Source: an uncultured Dorea sp. (GTDB lineage: Bacteria; Bacillota; Clostridia; Lachnospirales; Lachnospiraceae). From it: a DNA stretch of 64,000 nucleotides. The notes under the pieces were generated by a model, which ran no database searches, had not been told where the DNA came from, and saw nothing but the letters and a program-made list of their open reading frames with translations. The DNA is taken from assembly GCA_948602995.1 (NCBI GenBank), contig CAPEBR010000006.1, forward strand, positions 1 through 64,000. The letters run 5' to 3'. Below, in pieces: positions 42,435 to 50,958 of this stretch (the stretch's first letter is position 1; the number at the start of each line of letters is the position of its first letter). The position numbers and the translations under genes were made by a program.

Positions 42435-43874
42435 TTACGCTTTCTCTATCATAACTGCAATATACTCTAAAGTCAATGTCAGCTTTACCCCGAAGCCTCC
42501 CTCCTGGCTCTGGAAGAATTCTGCTGTTCCTCCGTGCACCTCTGCAATCTGACGGACGATTAAAAGCCCCATTCCATGTCTCTCCCCTCTTTCACTGCTT
42601 CCGTTTCCATCGCTCATCATATAATGGGATGTATTTTTAAGCCGCTCCAGCTGTTCCTGGCCTGCACCAATTCCATTGTCTTCAATGATAAGACACAGTC
42701 TCCCTGTCTCATCTTTTCCTTTCTCCTTTTCCATCTTAATGATAATCCTGCAGCCATCCGGATTATGCACCCGGACATTTGTCAGAATATTATTCACGGC
42801 CCGTCCAAGTAGTTCTTTGTCTCCGTCAATCATGTATGCTGACAATCCTTCCTTCATACTCCATTCCACCGGATACTTCTGCTCCAAATCCGAATTGATG
42901 AAATCCGCCGCCGCAAGACGGACTACCGCCGCAAAATCCACTTTCGAGCGCTTTAAGGGCTGCATCGTATATTCCAGTCTGGAATATAGATTCAGATCAT
43001 TAATCAGATTCTTCATGCGGACGCTTTGAAGCCGTATAACCTGCGCCTGTTTCCTCGCCTCATCCGGAAGCTCCCGGTTCTCCTCCAGTTCCCCCGCGTA
43101 CCCCATGACCATGGACAAGGGGGTCCGGATATCGTGAGATACCCCTGCAATCCAGTCTGCCTGTGCACGCTCCTTCTTTCTAATGGCGTACTCCTGGCTT
43201 CTGAGCCTTTCAGACGCCTGGTTTATGGCACATGCAAGCCCCGAAAGCTGCCCCCGCTCCCGTACATGCACTTCCTCCTTTGGAAGTCTTTCAATCCCAT
43301 CTACAACCGGCTTTACAGAACGCAGAAATCCAAAGGTGGATGCCATATATATGAAAACAATCACCAGAAGATTCACCCCCGCCGCCTTAAGAATCGTTCC
43401 CGGAGCATTTTTTATCAGATTGTAATCCCATGTATTCCACATGTGCTTCCAGTACCGGGTCTTCGGATGCCCCAGAAACAGCAGATCCTTTCCCTTAGAA
43501 GCAGTGGTTGTGGGATAATCCTTAATGTATCCCCTCGTTCCCCACGAAATATCTGCGGCGGAATAATGAAGGGGTATCTCCCGGGGCAGATTGTCGCTGT
43601 GCCATATGACGTCCCCGGTTCCGTCCGCAACCAGAATCGCCCACGCATCCAGCTCCTCCAGAATCTCTGTGCCCTTCTGTGACAGCTTCAGACCATCTCC
43701 GTCTGAACTTAAGAGTTCCTCCGTGATCTCCTCAGCCCACTGCCAGCCGCCCCGGGTGTTTGCCTCATCATAGGTGGCCGCGATAAAGAGAATTACATTT
43801 AAAACAAACAGCAAAATTACGGAAAACATCAGTATGAATACAAATCTTCGGATCAGTCTCAATGTATGCTTCAT
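42435..43874 (-). CDS. Sensor histidine kinase of the LanFEG/Cpr-type system
   Basis: A 479-aa kinase with an N-terminal membrane segment, an extracellular domain of about 130 residues, a second membrane segment (LLVIVFIYMASTFGFL, about 175), a HAMP-like linker, the phospho-acceptor in WIAGVSHDIRTPLSMVMGYAGEL, and ATPase boxes NNILTNVRVHNPDG, IEDNGIG and GMGLLIVRQIAE. It overlaps the response regulator by 4 nt. The ABC genes transcribed away from it suggest it senses a lantibiotic or other envelope-active peptide, as CprK does in C. difficile. Confidence 0.9.
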   Translation of the reverse strand: MKHTLRLIRRFVFILMFSVILLFVLNVILFIAATYDEANTRGGWQWAEEITEELLSSDGDGLKLSQKGTEILEELDAWAILVADGTGDVIWHSDNLPREIPLHYSAADISWGTRGYIKDYPTTTASKGKDLLFLGHPKTRYWKHMWNTWDYNLIKNAPGTILKAAGVNLLVIVFIYMASTFGFLRSVKPVVDGIERLPKEEVHVRERGQLSGLACAINQASERLRSQEYAIRKKERAQADWIAGVSHDIRTPLSMVMGYAGELEENRELPDEARKQAQVIRLQSVRMKNLINDLNLYSRLEYTMQPLKRSKVDFAAVVRLAAADFINSDLEQKYPVEWSMKEGLSAYMIDGDKELLGRAVNNILTNVRVHNPDGCRIIIKMEKEKGKDETGRLCLIIEDNGIGAGQEQLERLKNTSHYMMSDGNGSSERGERHGMGLLIVRQIAEVHGGTAEFFQSQEGGFGVKLTLTLEYIAVMIEKA

Positions 43875-44578
43875 GGCATCTCCTCCGTGATGAGCTTATA
43901 TCCAAGCCCCTTCACCGTAAGGAGGGATACCGGCTTAGACGGATTCTCCTCAATCTTCTCCCTGATCCGCCTGATGTGCGCCATCAGCGAATTTTCATAT
44001 CCGTATGGATTATCTCCCCATGCCGCCTCGCAGAGCTGGTCAATCGTTACGATACGCCCCGCATTACGGTAAAGTGCTGTCAGCAGCTCGTATTCCTTTG
44101 CTGTAAGGCTTAGACGCTCCCCTCCCTTTTGTACCTCCGCACTTTCAAAATCAATGGAACTCCCGGCAAGGCGCACCACAGGATTTTCATTTTTATAGCT
44201 TCTCCGCAGGATCGCCAGGATCCTGGAAGTCAGCTCTCTTGGCAGAAAGGGCTTCACCATATAGTCATCAGCCCCCATATCCCAACCTTTAAACCGGTCC
44301 TCATCCTCTCCTCTCGCTGTCAGAAACAGCACCGGAAGGTCTGATTCCCTGCGCATCCTTGAAAAAAGAGAAAACCCGTCCCCGTCTGGAAGCATTACGT
44401 CTAGAACGGCAAGATCAGGCTTCCATTCCCTAAAGACACTGAACGCTTCCCCTGCGCTGCCCGCAGTCCTAAGTTCTGTATATCCATCCTTTCTCAGAAT
44501 CATTTCTACCATCTGAAGAAGCTCCTCTTCATCATCTACAAGAAGAAGCCTTTTCTGCTTCAAATAATCGTTCGCCAT
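43871..44578 (-). CDS. Response regulator (OmpR family)
   Basis: A 235-aa regulator. The receiver domain has LLVDDEEELLQM, the phospho-acceptor in LAVLDVMLPDGDGF and K in MVKPFLPREL; the output domain is winged helix (TAKEYELLTALYRNAGR .. LLTVKGLGYKL). It probably binds the GTAAGG repeats at 44683-44727 and activates the divergent ABC operon. GGAGG precedes its ATG. Confidence 0.92.
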   Translation of the reverse strand: MANDYLKQKRLLLVDDEEELLQMVEMILRKDGYTELRTAGSAGEAFSVFREWKPDLAVLDVMLPDGDGFSLFSRMRRESDLPVLFLTARGEDEDRFKGWDMGADDYMVKPFLPRELTSRILAILRRSYKNENPVVRLAGSSIDFESAEVQKGGERLSLTAKEYELLTALYRNAGRIVTIDQLCEAAWGDNPYGYENSLMAHIRRIREKIEENPSKPVSLLTVKGLGYKLITEEMP

Positions 44579-44592
44579 AAATACGTCCTCCT

Positions 44593-44628
44593 TTGGGGAC
44601 GGGGCATTTTTAAAAATGCCCCGTCCCA
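44593..44628. repeat. GGGGACGGGGCATTTTT palindrome (copy 5)
   Basis: Here the palindrome lies between divergent genes, directly upstream of the response regulator ribosome-binding site, so it cannot act as a terminator for either neighbour. Confidence 0.85.
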
Positions 44629-44682
44629 GATTTACCTTATCATAACATATTTTTTCTGTTTTTTGATCTTTACACGGAATCT

Positions 44683-44736
44683 GTAAGGAAAATGTAAGGT
44701 TAAGGGAAGGATGCCGTAAGGTTAAGGCTTTATACT
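44683..44736 (+). promoter_or_regulatory. Phased direct repeats and -10 box of the ABC operon
   Basis: GTAAGG occurs at 44683, 44694 and 44716, and GTAAGGTTAAGG occurs as a unit at 44694-44705 and 44716-44727, exactly 22 bp apart. The second unit overlaps the -35 position of TATACT (44731-44736). Spacing of 11 and 22 bp is typical of tandem OmpR-type activator sites. Confidence 0.7.
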
Positions 44737-44802
44737 GTAATCAGCAAGGGTAACAGGGCAGCAGGCCTGAACCGTTATCCCAAATGAAATGGAGGGAATC
44801 AT

Positions 44803-45558
44803 ATGAACATAATTGAAACAAAAAACCTGACGAAAGCATATGGGGATTTTACTGCAGTCTCTAACCTGAACCTTCACATACGTAAAGGAAGCGTCTATGG
44901 ATTTCTGGGCCCTAACGGCGCCGGAAAATCTACTACCATGAAAATGTTTCTCGGTCTTACAAGACCTACAGACGGAGCATTTCATATTAATAAAAAGCGC
45001 TTTCCGCAAAACCGGGTGGAGATTCTAAAAGAAATCGGCTCCTTTATTGAGACGCCTGCCTTCTATGGAAATCTTACCGGTACGGAGAATCTGGAGCTGA
45101 TCCGCAAAATCCTGGGGCTTCCAAAGGACAGCGTTGATGATGCATTAGAACTTACCGGACTACAGGAATTCAAAAACCGCCTGGCAAAAAGATATTCTCT
45201 CGGTATGAAGCAGCGCCTGGGGCTTGCGGGAGCCCTTATTGGCAGACCGCCCATTCTCTTTCTGGATGAACCCACAAACGGACTGGATCCGGTAGGCATC
45301 CACGAAATCCGGACTATGATCAAGTCGCTCCCGGGAAAATATGACTGCACTGTGCTGGTCTCCTCCCACCTTCTTCCGGAAATAGAACTGATGGCAGATG
45401 ACATCGGAATCTTAAACCATGGACATCTCCTGTTCGAAGGCACTCTTGATGACCTGAAGTTCCATGCACATGACATGGGAATGCCGGACGATAACCTGGA
45501 AGAAACCTTTCTTGCAATGATTGATGCAGACAACCAGAAACGGAGGGATCGAAGATGA
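44803..45558 (+). CDS. Lantibiotic-protection ABC transporter ATP-binding protein (LanF/CprA-like)
   Basis: A 251-aa ATPase. Walker A is GPNGAGKSTTMKM, the signature is YSLGMKQRLGLAGALI, and Walker B is ILFLDEPTNGLDPVG. The sequence style matches LanF-type immunity transporters, with an E at the Q-loop position (GSFIETPAFYGNLTG). It is followed by two permease genes with overlapping stops and starts, and is driven by the promoter with phased GTAAGG repeats. GGAGG precedes the ATG. Confidence 0.92.
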   Translation: MNIIETKNLTKAYGDFTAVSNLNLHIRKGSVYGFLGPNGAGKSTTMKMFLGLTRPTDGAFHINKKRFPQNRVEILKEIGSFIETPAFYGNLTGTENLELIRKILGLPKDSVDDALELTGLQEFKNRLAKRYSLGMKQRLGLAGALIGRPPILFLDEPTNGLDPVGIHEIRTMIKSLPGKYDCTVLVSSHLLPEIELMADDIGILNHGHLLFEGTLDDLKFHAHDMGMPDDNLEETFLAMIDADNQKRRDRR

Positions 45559-46280
45559 GTTTCGGCATGGAACTGAAAAAATTCCGGCGGACGGGATATT
45601 TCCCCGCATTTCCTGCAGGAGCTGCAGCTGCCTCTGCATTTCCTATATTAAATATGGCTGTACGTACGGAAGTTTATACGGGTCTTCCCGGGAATCCTCT
45701 TGACATACTTCTTGATGCCAGCTGGCAGATGATGGCAATGCTCAACATCCTGCTGATCGTATGTGGAACCTGCATGATGTACCATACGGAATATGCAGAA
45801 AATGGAATCCAGAAGATGGAGGTTCTCCCGGTCCGGCAGATATCACTGTTTTTAAGGAAGTTTCTGATTTCTGCCATAATGGCAGCCCTGGTAATTCTCA
45901 TAGAATTTTCAGCTTTTACATTTTGCATCCTGTGGTGGTTTCCGCATACAGGTATAGACTTTAAGGAACTTCTTAGTCACTGGGGCTTTGAGCTAGTTGT
46001 CCTGCTGCCCACCATTATGGTAAGCCTAATCATTGCATCCGCATGCCGGAATATATGGATTTCCCTTGGAATCGGAGTGATCCTTGTATTTACACTTTCT
46101 GTCCTTCCAAAGGATTATCTGTTTCTTGACTTATGCCCCTACTGCTCGCCTTACCAGCTTCTTACAACAGCAGAGCAAAACGGACATGCGGCACTGTTTC
46201 TAGGTGTGTGCATAGGAGAAACGACCCTGGCAGGAATAGCAGAACACATTTATCTAAAAATAAGGAGGTACTTTTCATGA
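45555..46280 (+). CDS. Lantibiotic-protection ABC permease (LanE/CprB-like)
   Basis: A 241-aa ABC-2 permease with six hydrophobic segments. It begins MSFGMELKKFRRTGYFPAF, the usual cytoplasmic lead-in of LanE/LanG proteins, and overlaps the ATPase gene by 4 nt (ATGA). Such permeases expel or detach cationic lantibiotics from the membrane. Confidence 0.88.
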   Translation: MSFGMELKKFRRTGYFPAFPAGAAAASAFPILNMAVRTEVYTGLPGNPLDILLDASWQMMAMLNILLIVCGTCMMYHTEYAENGIQKMEVLPVRQISLFLRKFLISAIMAALVILIEFSAFTFCILWWFPHTGIDFKELLSHWGFELVVLLPTIMVSLIIASACRNIWISLGIGVILVFTLSVLPKDYLFLDLCPYCSPYQLLTTAEQNGHAALFLGVCIGETTLAGIAEHIYLKIRRYFS

Positions 46281-47044
46281 ATTTCTTGTCTTTAACTGGC
46301 ATTGAACTGCAGAAAATCAGACGCTCGAAAATACTGCTAATCCTGCTTGCCCCTGTGGTCATTATGTGGCTCCCGGCAATTATCAACTCAGAGAGAATAC
46401 AGGATGTGCAGGGCATTCCTATTACACCAGAACACAATTTCTTTATCCAGGGCTTTATGGGAATGGTTTGGTTCATGATTCCGGCGACCCTCATTATCTG
46501 CACCGTACTCTTAATTCAGATTGAACAGACAAACCATGGCATGAAAAAAATGCTTACCCTCCCCATAAACAGAGGAAAGCTCTGTCTTGCCAAATTTACC
46601 GTCCTTCTGCTCCTTCCGGCAGTTCAGATGGTAATGTCGGCCGCAGCCTATTATGGAAGTGCCTTCCTCTCTTCTAAGCTGCATGGATATGACTATGTCC
46701 TTCCTCCCGGTTACATTTTCCCCTGTATCGGAAAATTCTACCTGGCGGCACTTCCAGCAGCGGCTGTATTCTGGATGATTGCACTTCTGATCCAGACACC
46801 TGTTTTCGCCGTGGGAACCGGACTGGCCCTGTGCGTTCCTTCCGTTCTCATGATTAATACAGACTACTGGCTCCTTCATCCCATGAGCTACCCCTTCTAT
46901 GTGCTAATGACAGAATACGGGAAAGCTGCCAAAGGACTTTATGCTGCTGAAATAGACTGGTTTCCCTGGCTCCCCGTGGCGGTAATGATCACAGTTGTCT
47001 GTCTGACGGTCTCCTGTGTCAGAATGTCGCGGTATGCGGAATAA
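46277..47044 (+). CDS. Lantibiotic-protection ABC permease (LanG/CprC-like)
   Basis: A 255-aa ABC-2 permease starting MNFLSLTGIELQKIRRSKILLIL, with about six membrane segments. AAGGAGG lies seven bases before the ATG, which overlaps the previous stop by 4 nt; the longer open frame from 46133 is not the real start. It completes the FEG-type transporter. After the stop, 47045-47228 contains inverted repeats (ACGGCAGATTTCATCGGCCGT; GCCGCTTTGCGGC) that may terminate the operon. Confidence 0.88.
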   Translation: MNFLSLTGIELQKIRRSKILLILLAPVVIMWLPAIINSERIQDVQGIPITPEHNFFIQGFMGMVWFMIPATLIICTVLLIQIEQTNHGMKKMLTLPINRGKLCLAKFTVLLLLPAVQMVMSAAAYYGSAFLSSKLHGYDYVLPPGYIFPCIGKFYLAALPAAAVFWMIALLIQTPVFAVGTGLALCVPSVLMINTDYWLLHPMSYPFYVLMTEYGKAAKGLYAAEIDWFPWLPVAVMITVVCLTVSCVRMSRYAE

Positions 47045-47228
47045 AACGATTAGATATAAATGGCAGCTATGAAAATTCTGAGCAGTTAGCTGTGAAGGCA
47101 ATTATGCTACGCACAGCCGCATAAGGAAGTATGCCGCTTTGCGGCTGCGGCTTTTGCGATACTCACGGCAGATTTCATCGGCCGTGAGTATAACAATAAT
47201 ATAAAAAAGAAAGCGAGGAAATATTACT

Positions 47229-47504
47229 ATGAGAAACAAGATAATCATTGCAGTCAGCACCCTGATGCTTTTTATTCCCTGGACCATCCTGCCACTTCGA
47301 AGCTTTGACTGGGCGCTAGAATCGCCTGTTGCGGAGATTATAATCTCCTGCTATGCGACATTCATGATCTTTTCCGGGATCTTTACGATCTTTGCCTATA
47401 AAAAATGGAAGATAAAAAATATATGGATGCAGGTCTGCACAGCGATCAATGGAATATATGCTGTGGGCGGGATTGCTGCATTTCTGCTGATGATACCAAA
47501 GTAA
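47229..47504 (+). CDS. Small membrane protein of unknown function
   Basis: A 91-aa protein with three hydrophobic segments (about 5-22, 34-54, 66-88). The ATG follows a GCGAGG site. No family recognised. It is on the same strand as the FEG operon but 184 bp downstream. Its TAA stop is the first three bases of a palindrome. Confidence 0.7.
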   Translation: MRNKIIIAVSTLMLFIPWTILPLRSFDWALESPVAEIIISCYATFMIFSGIFTIFAYKKWKIKNIWMQVCTAINGIYAVGGIAAFLLMIPK

Positions 47505-47545
47505 TTGGGGACGGGGCATTTTTAAAAATGCCCCGTCCCCAATTA
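47502..47545. repeat. GGGGACGGGGCATTTTT palindrome (copy 6), stop codons of two convergent genes
   Basis: A perfect 44-bp palindrome with TAATTGGGG at both ends. The TAA at 47502-47504 stops the plus-strand 91-aa gene, and the mirrored TAA at 47545-47543 stops the minus-strand secreted-protein gene. Confidence 0.92.
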
Positions 47546-48448
47546 CCATTTAAATTTTTTCTGACTGACTTTTGCCTTCTTTTTCGTTTTTAAATTATAA
47601 CGGTAAAATATTTGATTACTATTTGAATCATAATAAAAATAATAGGCATATTTTGAGGTGAGCATCCCCGTATATTCAGCCTTGATTTTATTTGCCAGCG
47701 TTTTTTTTCCTTTTCCGGAAAGACTGCATCTGCGGATACGGAATGTGCTGCCGGATCTGCTAAATGGATCACCCACATATTCAGCGTAATAGATTTTTTT
47801 GCCGGAAAAATTGGCAGATCCCCCTTTTTTGGTAATACGGGTAGCTTTTCCGGTCTTACAGTTATACACATAAAGAGCCAAAGGACCCAGGGCGCCGCTA
47901 TTTGGCCTCGCCAGGAGATACTGACCTTTTTGATCACTGACACAGGCATTTTTCATGACACGTTTAACGGCGCCATTTTTCACATTCATGCGATAAGTAT
48001 GTAACAGTATAACATAGTTTTCATCATGGCAGGACAAATATAAATTCCCTTTATAATATGCCGTAAGCGTGGAAACATTTTTCAATGCTCCAATCTGTTT
48101 TTTTCCGCTGCCATCCACCTTAATCCTGCAAATGTAGCTTGTATAATTGCCATTCTGGTCACTGTCTCCCGTTTCCACATAGTAGACAACTGAACCGTCA
48201 GAGATCTGTGTTGCAATTCTGCGTCCGTCCGAGGCTTCGGTAAGCACTCTGCCGTTTCCGGACTTTGACGTGGCAATATACAGATACCGGAAAGAATTAT
48301 CTCTCCAAATATAATATTTCCCAGTTTTGGTTTCTCTGTTGCATTGTCTGAAAGTGGAAGTCTTTGCCTCTACAGACGTGACAGGCAGCAGGCATACAGT
48401 AAAAAAGAGTATCAAAAGCCCCCAAAAGATCATTCCTTGTTTTTTCAT
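47543..48448 (-). CDS. Secreted beta-propeller-like protein (DUF5050-like)
   Basis: A 301-aa protein with a signal peptide (MKKQGMIFWGLLILFFTVCLLPVTSVEAKT). The mature part consists of repeated beta strands of the type IYYAEYVGDPF.., YYFYYDSNSNQIFYRYNLKTKK and YVYNCKTGKATRITKKGG, as in DUF5050 propellers of Clostridia. Basic C-terminus. AAAGGAG precedes the ATG; the 39 upstream codons in frame are not convincing. Role unknown, presumably cell surface. Confidence 0.8.
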   Translation of the reverse strand: MKKQGMIFWGLLILFFTVCLLPVTSVEAKTSTFRQCNRETKTGKYYIWRDNSFRYLYIATSKSGNGRVLTEASDGRRIATQISDGSVVYYVETGDSDQNGNYTSYICRIKVDGSGKKQIGALKNVSTLTAYYKGNLYLSCHDENYVILLHTYRMNVKNGAVKRVMKNACVSDQKGQYLLARPNSGALGPLALYVYNCKTGKATRITKKGGSANFSGKKIYYAEYVGDPFSRSGSTFRIRRCSLSGKGKKTLANKIKAEYTGMLTSKYAYYFYYDSNSNQIFYRYNLKTKKKAKVSQKKFKW

Positions 48449-48670
48449 TCCTATAACTCCTTTCTTAATTTGTTGAGGGATCCATAAATTTTTCCAGCCA
48501 GAGCGTGTTTGAAAATATGATTTAGTATAACATGAAATATATAAAAATTCAAATTGTTTAGCCAAGAGACTGCAGTCCCCAAACTACCACCTGAATAATG
48601 CTTTCCCGTAGCCACGCAGCAAGTGCGTGGCTCGGGTGTGAACCGTAATGACTCAGTGCATTCTCTTACT

Positions 48671-48838
48671 TTACTCCGTTTTCCTTTGTTCCATTTCTTT
48701 TACAATCTCCTCCACTGAGATCACTACATTTCTATAGGAAGCCTTTCTCTCCCCCTCGTCTGAATCTCCGTTCTTTTTCCCATACTTCTTCCCTGCCCGC
48801 AAATTACAGGGAAATAAATCCGTCTTAATTCCATCCAT
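48671..48838 (-). CDS. Small hypothetical protein
   Basis: A 55-aa charged protein starting MDGIKTDLFPCNLRAGKKYG and ending VEEIVKEMEQRKTE. GGAGG lies seven bases before the ATG, which supports translation. No family recognised. Flanking DNA is repeat-rich: 48449-48670 contains a CCACGCA..TGCGTGG hairpin (about 48617-48641) and otherwise nothing I can name. Confidence 0.5.
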   Translation of the reverse strand: MDGIKTDLFPCNLRAGKKYGKKNGDSDEGERKASYRNVVISVEEIVKEMEQRKTE

Positions 48839-48896
48839 CCTGCTTCCTCCATCCTGAATCATATACCTCTGCCCTCTACTCCTGTATCATATTCTT

Positions 48897-48945
48897 ACGG
48901 ACTTTGCAGTAAATGTAAAGTCCTGTGTGAACAGTAACCCTATTG
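48897..48945. repeat. Partial MITE-family copy with altered hairpin
   Basis: TTACGGACTTTGCAGTAAATGTAAAGTCC, then TGTGTGAACAGTAAC matches the right half of copy 1. The internal hairpin has changed on both arms (GGACTTT/AAAGTCC instead of GGTCTGTGC/GCACAGACC), so pairing is partly kept. The left half is absent. Confidence 0.6.
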
Positions 48946-49012
48946 CAACTACTTTTATAAATAATATACCCACCCCATTGTCTTTTATACCTTCTTTGCG
49001 ATATAATATGAT

Positions 49013-49165
49013 AATACAAGTGTCAAAAGGCTATGCGTTTCATGCCTGCATGAAGAAGTATGTCCTCTTGGCACGAAAAACACCGGGAAGCAGCCACTTT
49101 TCGTAGAAAAATGAGCGAATTCGATGTGTTTTAGGATTGTGGGAGTGCGTTAGCACGGAACAATT
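49013..49165 (+). promoter_or_regulatory. Leader repeats upstream of the FMN oxidoreductase gene
   Basis: Two repeats in tandem: 49013-49072 matches the carA leader element (CAAGTGTCAAAAGG, CATGCGTTTCATGCCTGCATG-type hairpin, CCTCTTGG), preceded by TATAAT at about 49002; 49095-49165 matches 868-933. Together with the MITE fragment they fill the gap 48863-49259. Confidence 0.5.
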
Positions 49166-49259
49166 CGTGTATCAGAAGTGTCACTGGCTCTGCTTTTTAC
49201 ACAGGCATAACCTATGGACACAATACGAACTACAATTTTACAAAAAGGAGCTGATCTAC

Positions 49260-49877
49260 ATGAAAGTATTAATGATTAACGGAAGTCCTCATGCCGCCGG
49301 CAATACATACACGGCCCTGCATGAGATGGAAGAAACCTTTGCAAAGGAAGGCATTGAAACAGAGCTGGTACAAGTCGGGAATAAAGAGATCCGGGGCTGT
49401 ATCGCCTGTTATTCCTGTGCAAAAAATGGAAAATGTGTCTTTAACGACATGGTAAATGAGCTTGCGCCAAAGTTCGGGGAATGCGATGGTCTGGTCATCG
49501 CCAGCCCGGTCTACTACGCATCTGCCAACGCAACTCTCATCGCGCTTCTTGACCGGTTATTCTACAGCACACCGTTCAATAAGAGCATGAAGGTGGGCGC
49601 AAGCGTTGTTGCCGCAAGGCGTGGCGGACTGTCTGCAACCTTTGATGAGCTGAACAAGTACTTTACCATTTCCGGAATGCCGGTTGCTTCCAGCCAGTAC
49701 TGGAACAGCATACACGGACGCACTCCGGGAGAGGCCGCCGCAGATGAAGAAGGACTGCAGACCATGCGGACCCTTGCAAAAAACATGACATTTCTCATGA
49801 AGAGCATTGCGCTGGGAAAGGAAAAGTACGGGCTGCCTGAAAAAGAGGATCCGGTAAGGACTAACTTCATCAAATAA
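49260..49877 (+). CDS. NADPH-dependent FMN reductase / flavodoxin-fold oxidoreductase
   Basis: A 205-aa protein with the FMN phosphate-binding loop NGSPHAAGNTYTAL at the start and the Cys cluster GCIACYSCAKNGKCVFNDMVN, as in iron-sulfur-flavoprotein-related reductases. ASPVYYASANATLIALLDR is the second FMN-contact loop. The family moves electrons to quinones, azo dyes or other acceptors; the substrate is unknown. The ATG follows AAAAAGGAGC. The longer open frame from 49137 covers repeat DNA and is not coding. Confidence 0.9.
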   Translation: MKVLMINGSPHAAGNTYTALHEMEETFAKEGIETELVQVGNKEIRGCIACYSCAKNGKCVFNDMVNELAPKFGECDGLVIASPVYYASANATLIALLDRLFYSTPFNKSMKVGASVVAARRGGLSATFDELNKYFTISGMPVASSQYWNSIHGRTPGEAAADEEGLQTMRTLAKNMTFLMKSIALGKEKYGLPEKEDPVRTNFIK

Positions 49878-49881
49878 CGAG

Positions 49882-49921
49882 TTAGGGACGGGGCATTTTT
49901 AAAAATGCCCCGTCCCCATTA
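49882..49921. repeat. GGGGACGGGGCATTTTT palindrome (copy 7)
   Basis: It lies between the convergent FMN-oxidoreductase and rseP genes; its right edge gives the TAA stop of rseP (TAATGGGGACGGGG on the minus strand). Confidence 0.88.
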
Positions 49922-50950
49922 AAAGAAGACGCGCCTTATATCGTTGAACATAACGAATACCATGAGCGCCATGAGCAGCGCGATTCCGATCATGTGTACA
50001 TAACCTTCTTTCTCCGGCGGAACCCGTTTTCTTCTCACTGCTTCGATGAATAGAAATACAAGCCTTCCTCCGTCCAGTGCCGGGAGGGGGAGAAGGTTCA
50101 TAACACCCAGGTTTGCGGACAGGAAGATTGCGATATTGATCATCTGTACAATGACTGCGAAGCCTCCGTAGGATTTACTTTCTTTATATGTGTCATCTAC
50201 CATATCCACAATACCAACAGGTCCTGACATCTGATTGAGCCCCACTTTCCCGGAGACAAGCATCTTAAGGCTCTCCAGGGTGGTGCTGATCCAGTATTTC
50301 ACCTCATAGAGACCATACTGGAGGGCGCGGAAAATGTTTGCTTTTGTATAGCCGGCTGAACCGATCCCCAGCCGGTAATAATTCAGCTCTTCATCCAATT
50401 CAGGAGTAATAACAGCAGTTTTATCTTCTCCCTTGTGGCGGAATGTAATCTCTGTGGTCTCCCCCTGGTGGAACTGGTTATAGACGGAGATCTCCCTGAA
50501 GATATGGATTCTCTTTCCGCCCAGGCGGATGATGGTATCACCTTCTTCTATGCCTGCTTCGGCTGCCGGAGAGCCTTCTACAACTGTGCCTGCCACGGGT
50601 GTATCGTAGCCGATCATCATGATCAGTACCGCGGCAAATACAAATGCCAGTATAAAATTAAATACCGGACCTGCTGCAATAACCGCAATTCTTGACCACA
50701 CGGATTTGTTATTGAAATTACCAGGGGAATCTGTTGCCTCCTCATCCTCCCCCATTGCGCAAAAGCCTCCGATCGGGAACAGGTGGACTGCATACTTTGT
50801 CCCTTTATATTCTTTGGAATAGATGGTCGGTCCCATTCCGATAGCAAATTCATCTACATCAATCCTGTTTTTCTTTGCCAGCGCAAAGTGTCCCAGTTCA
50901 TGGAAAAATACAATGAAGCTAAATATAATAATTGCTAATATAATACCCAA
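49919..50950 (-). CDS. rseP: RIP metalloprotease (site-2 protease)
   Basis: A 343-aa intramembrane zinc protease that cleaves membrane-bound substrates such as anti-sigma factors and signal-peptide remnants. The zinc motif HELGHF is near residue 18, a PDZ domain spans about 115-185 (VVEGSPAAEAGIEEGDTIIRLGG), and the third zinc ligand is in NLLPLPALDGGRL. It is the last gene of the cluster, eight bases after dxr. Confidence 0.95.
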   Translation of the reverse strand: MGIILAIIIFSFIVFFHELGHFALAKKNRIDVDEFAIGMGPTIYSKEYKGTKYAVHLFPIGGFCAMGEDEEATDSPGNFNNKSVWSRIAVIAAGPVFNFILAFVFAAVLIMMIGYDTPVAGTVVEGSPAAEAGIEEGDTIIRLGGKRIHIFREISVYNQFHQGETTEITFRHKGEDKTAVITPELDEELNYYRLGIGSAGYTKANIFRALQYGLYEVKYWISTTLESLKMLVSGKVGLNQMSGPVGIVDMVDDTYKESKSYGGFAVIVQMINIAIFLSANLGVMNLLPLPALDGGRLVFLFIEAVRRKRVPPEKEGYVHMIGIALLMALMVFVMFNDIRRVFF

Positions 50951-50958
50951 TTTGTTTT

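Noticed and set aside
243..49921. Dispersed palindromes as a CRISPR array
   Set aside because: Copies are far apart, differ in orientation and context, and have no regular spacers or cas genes nearby.
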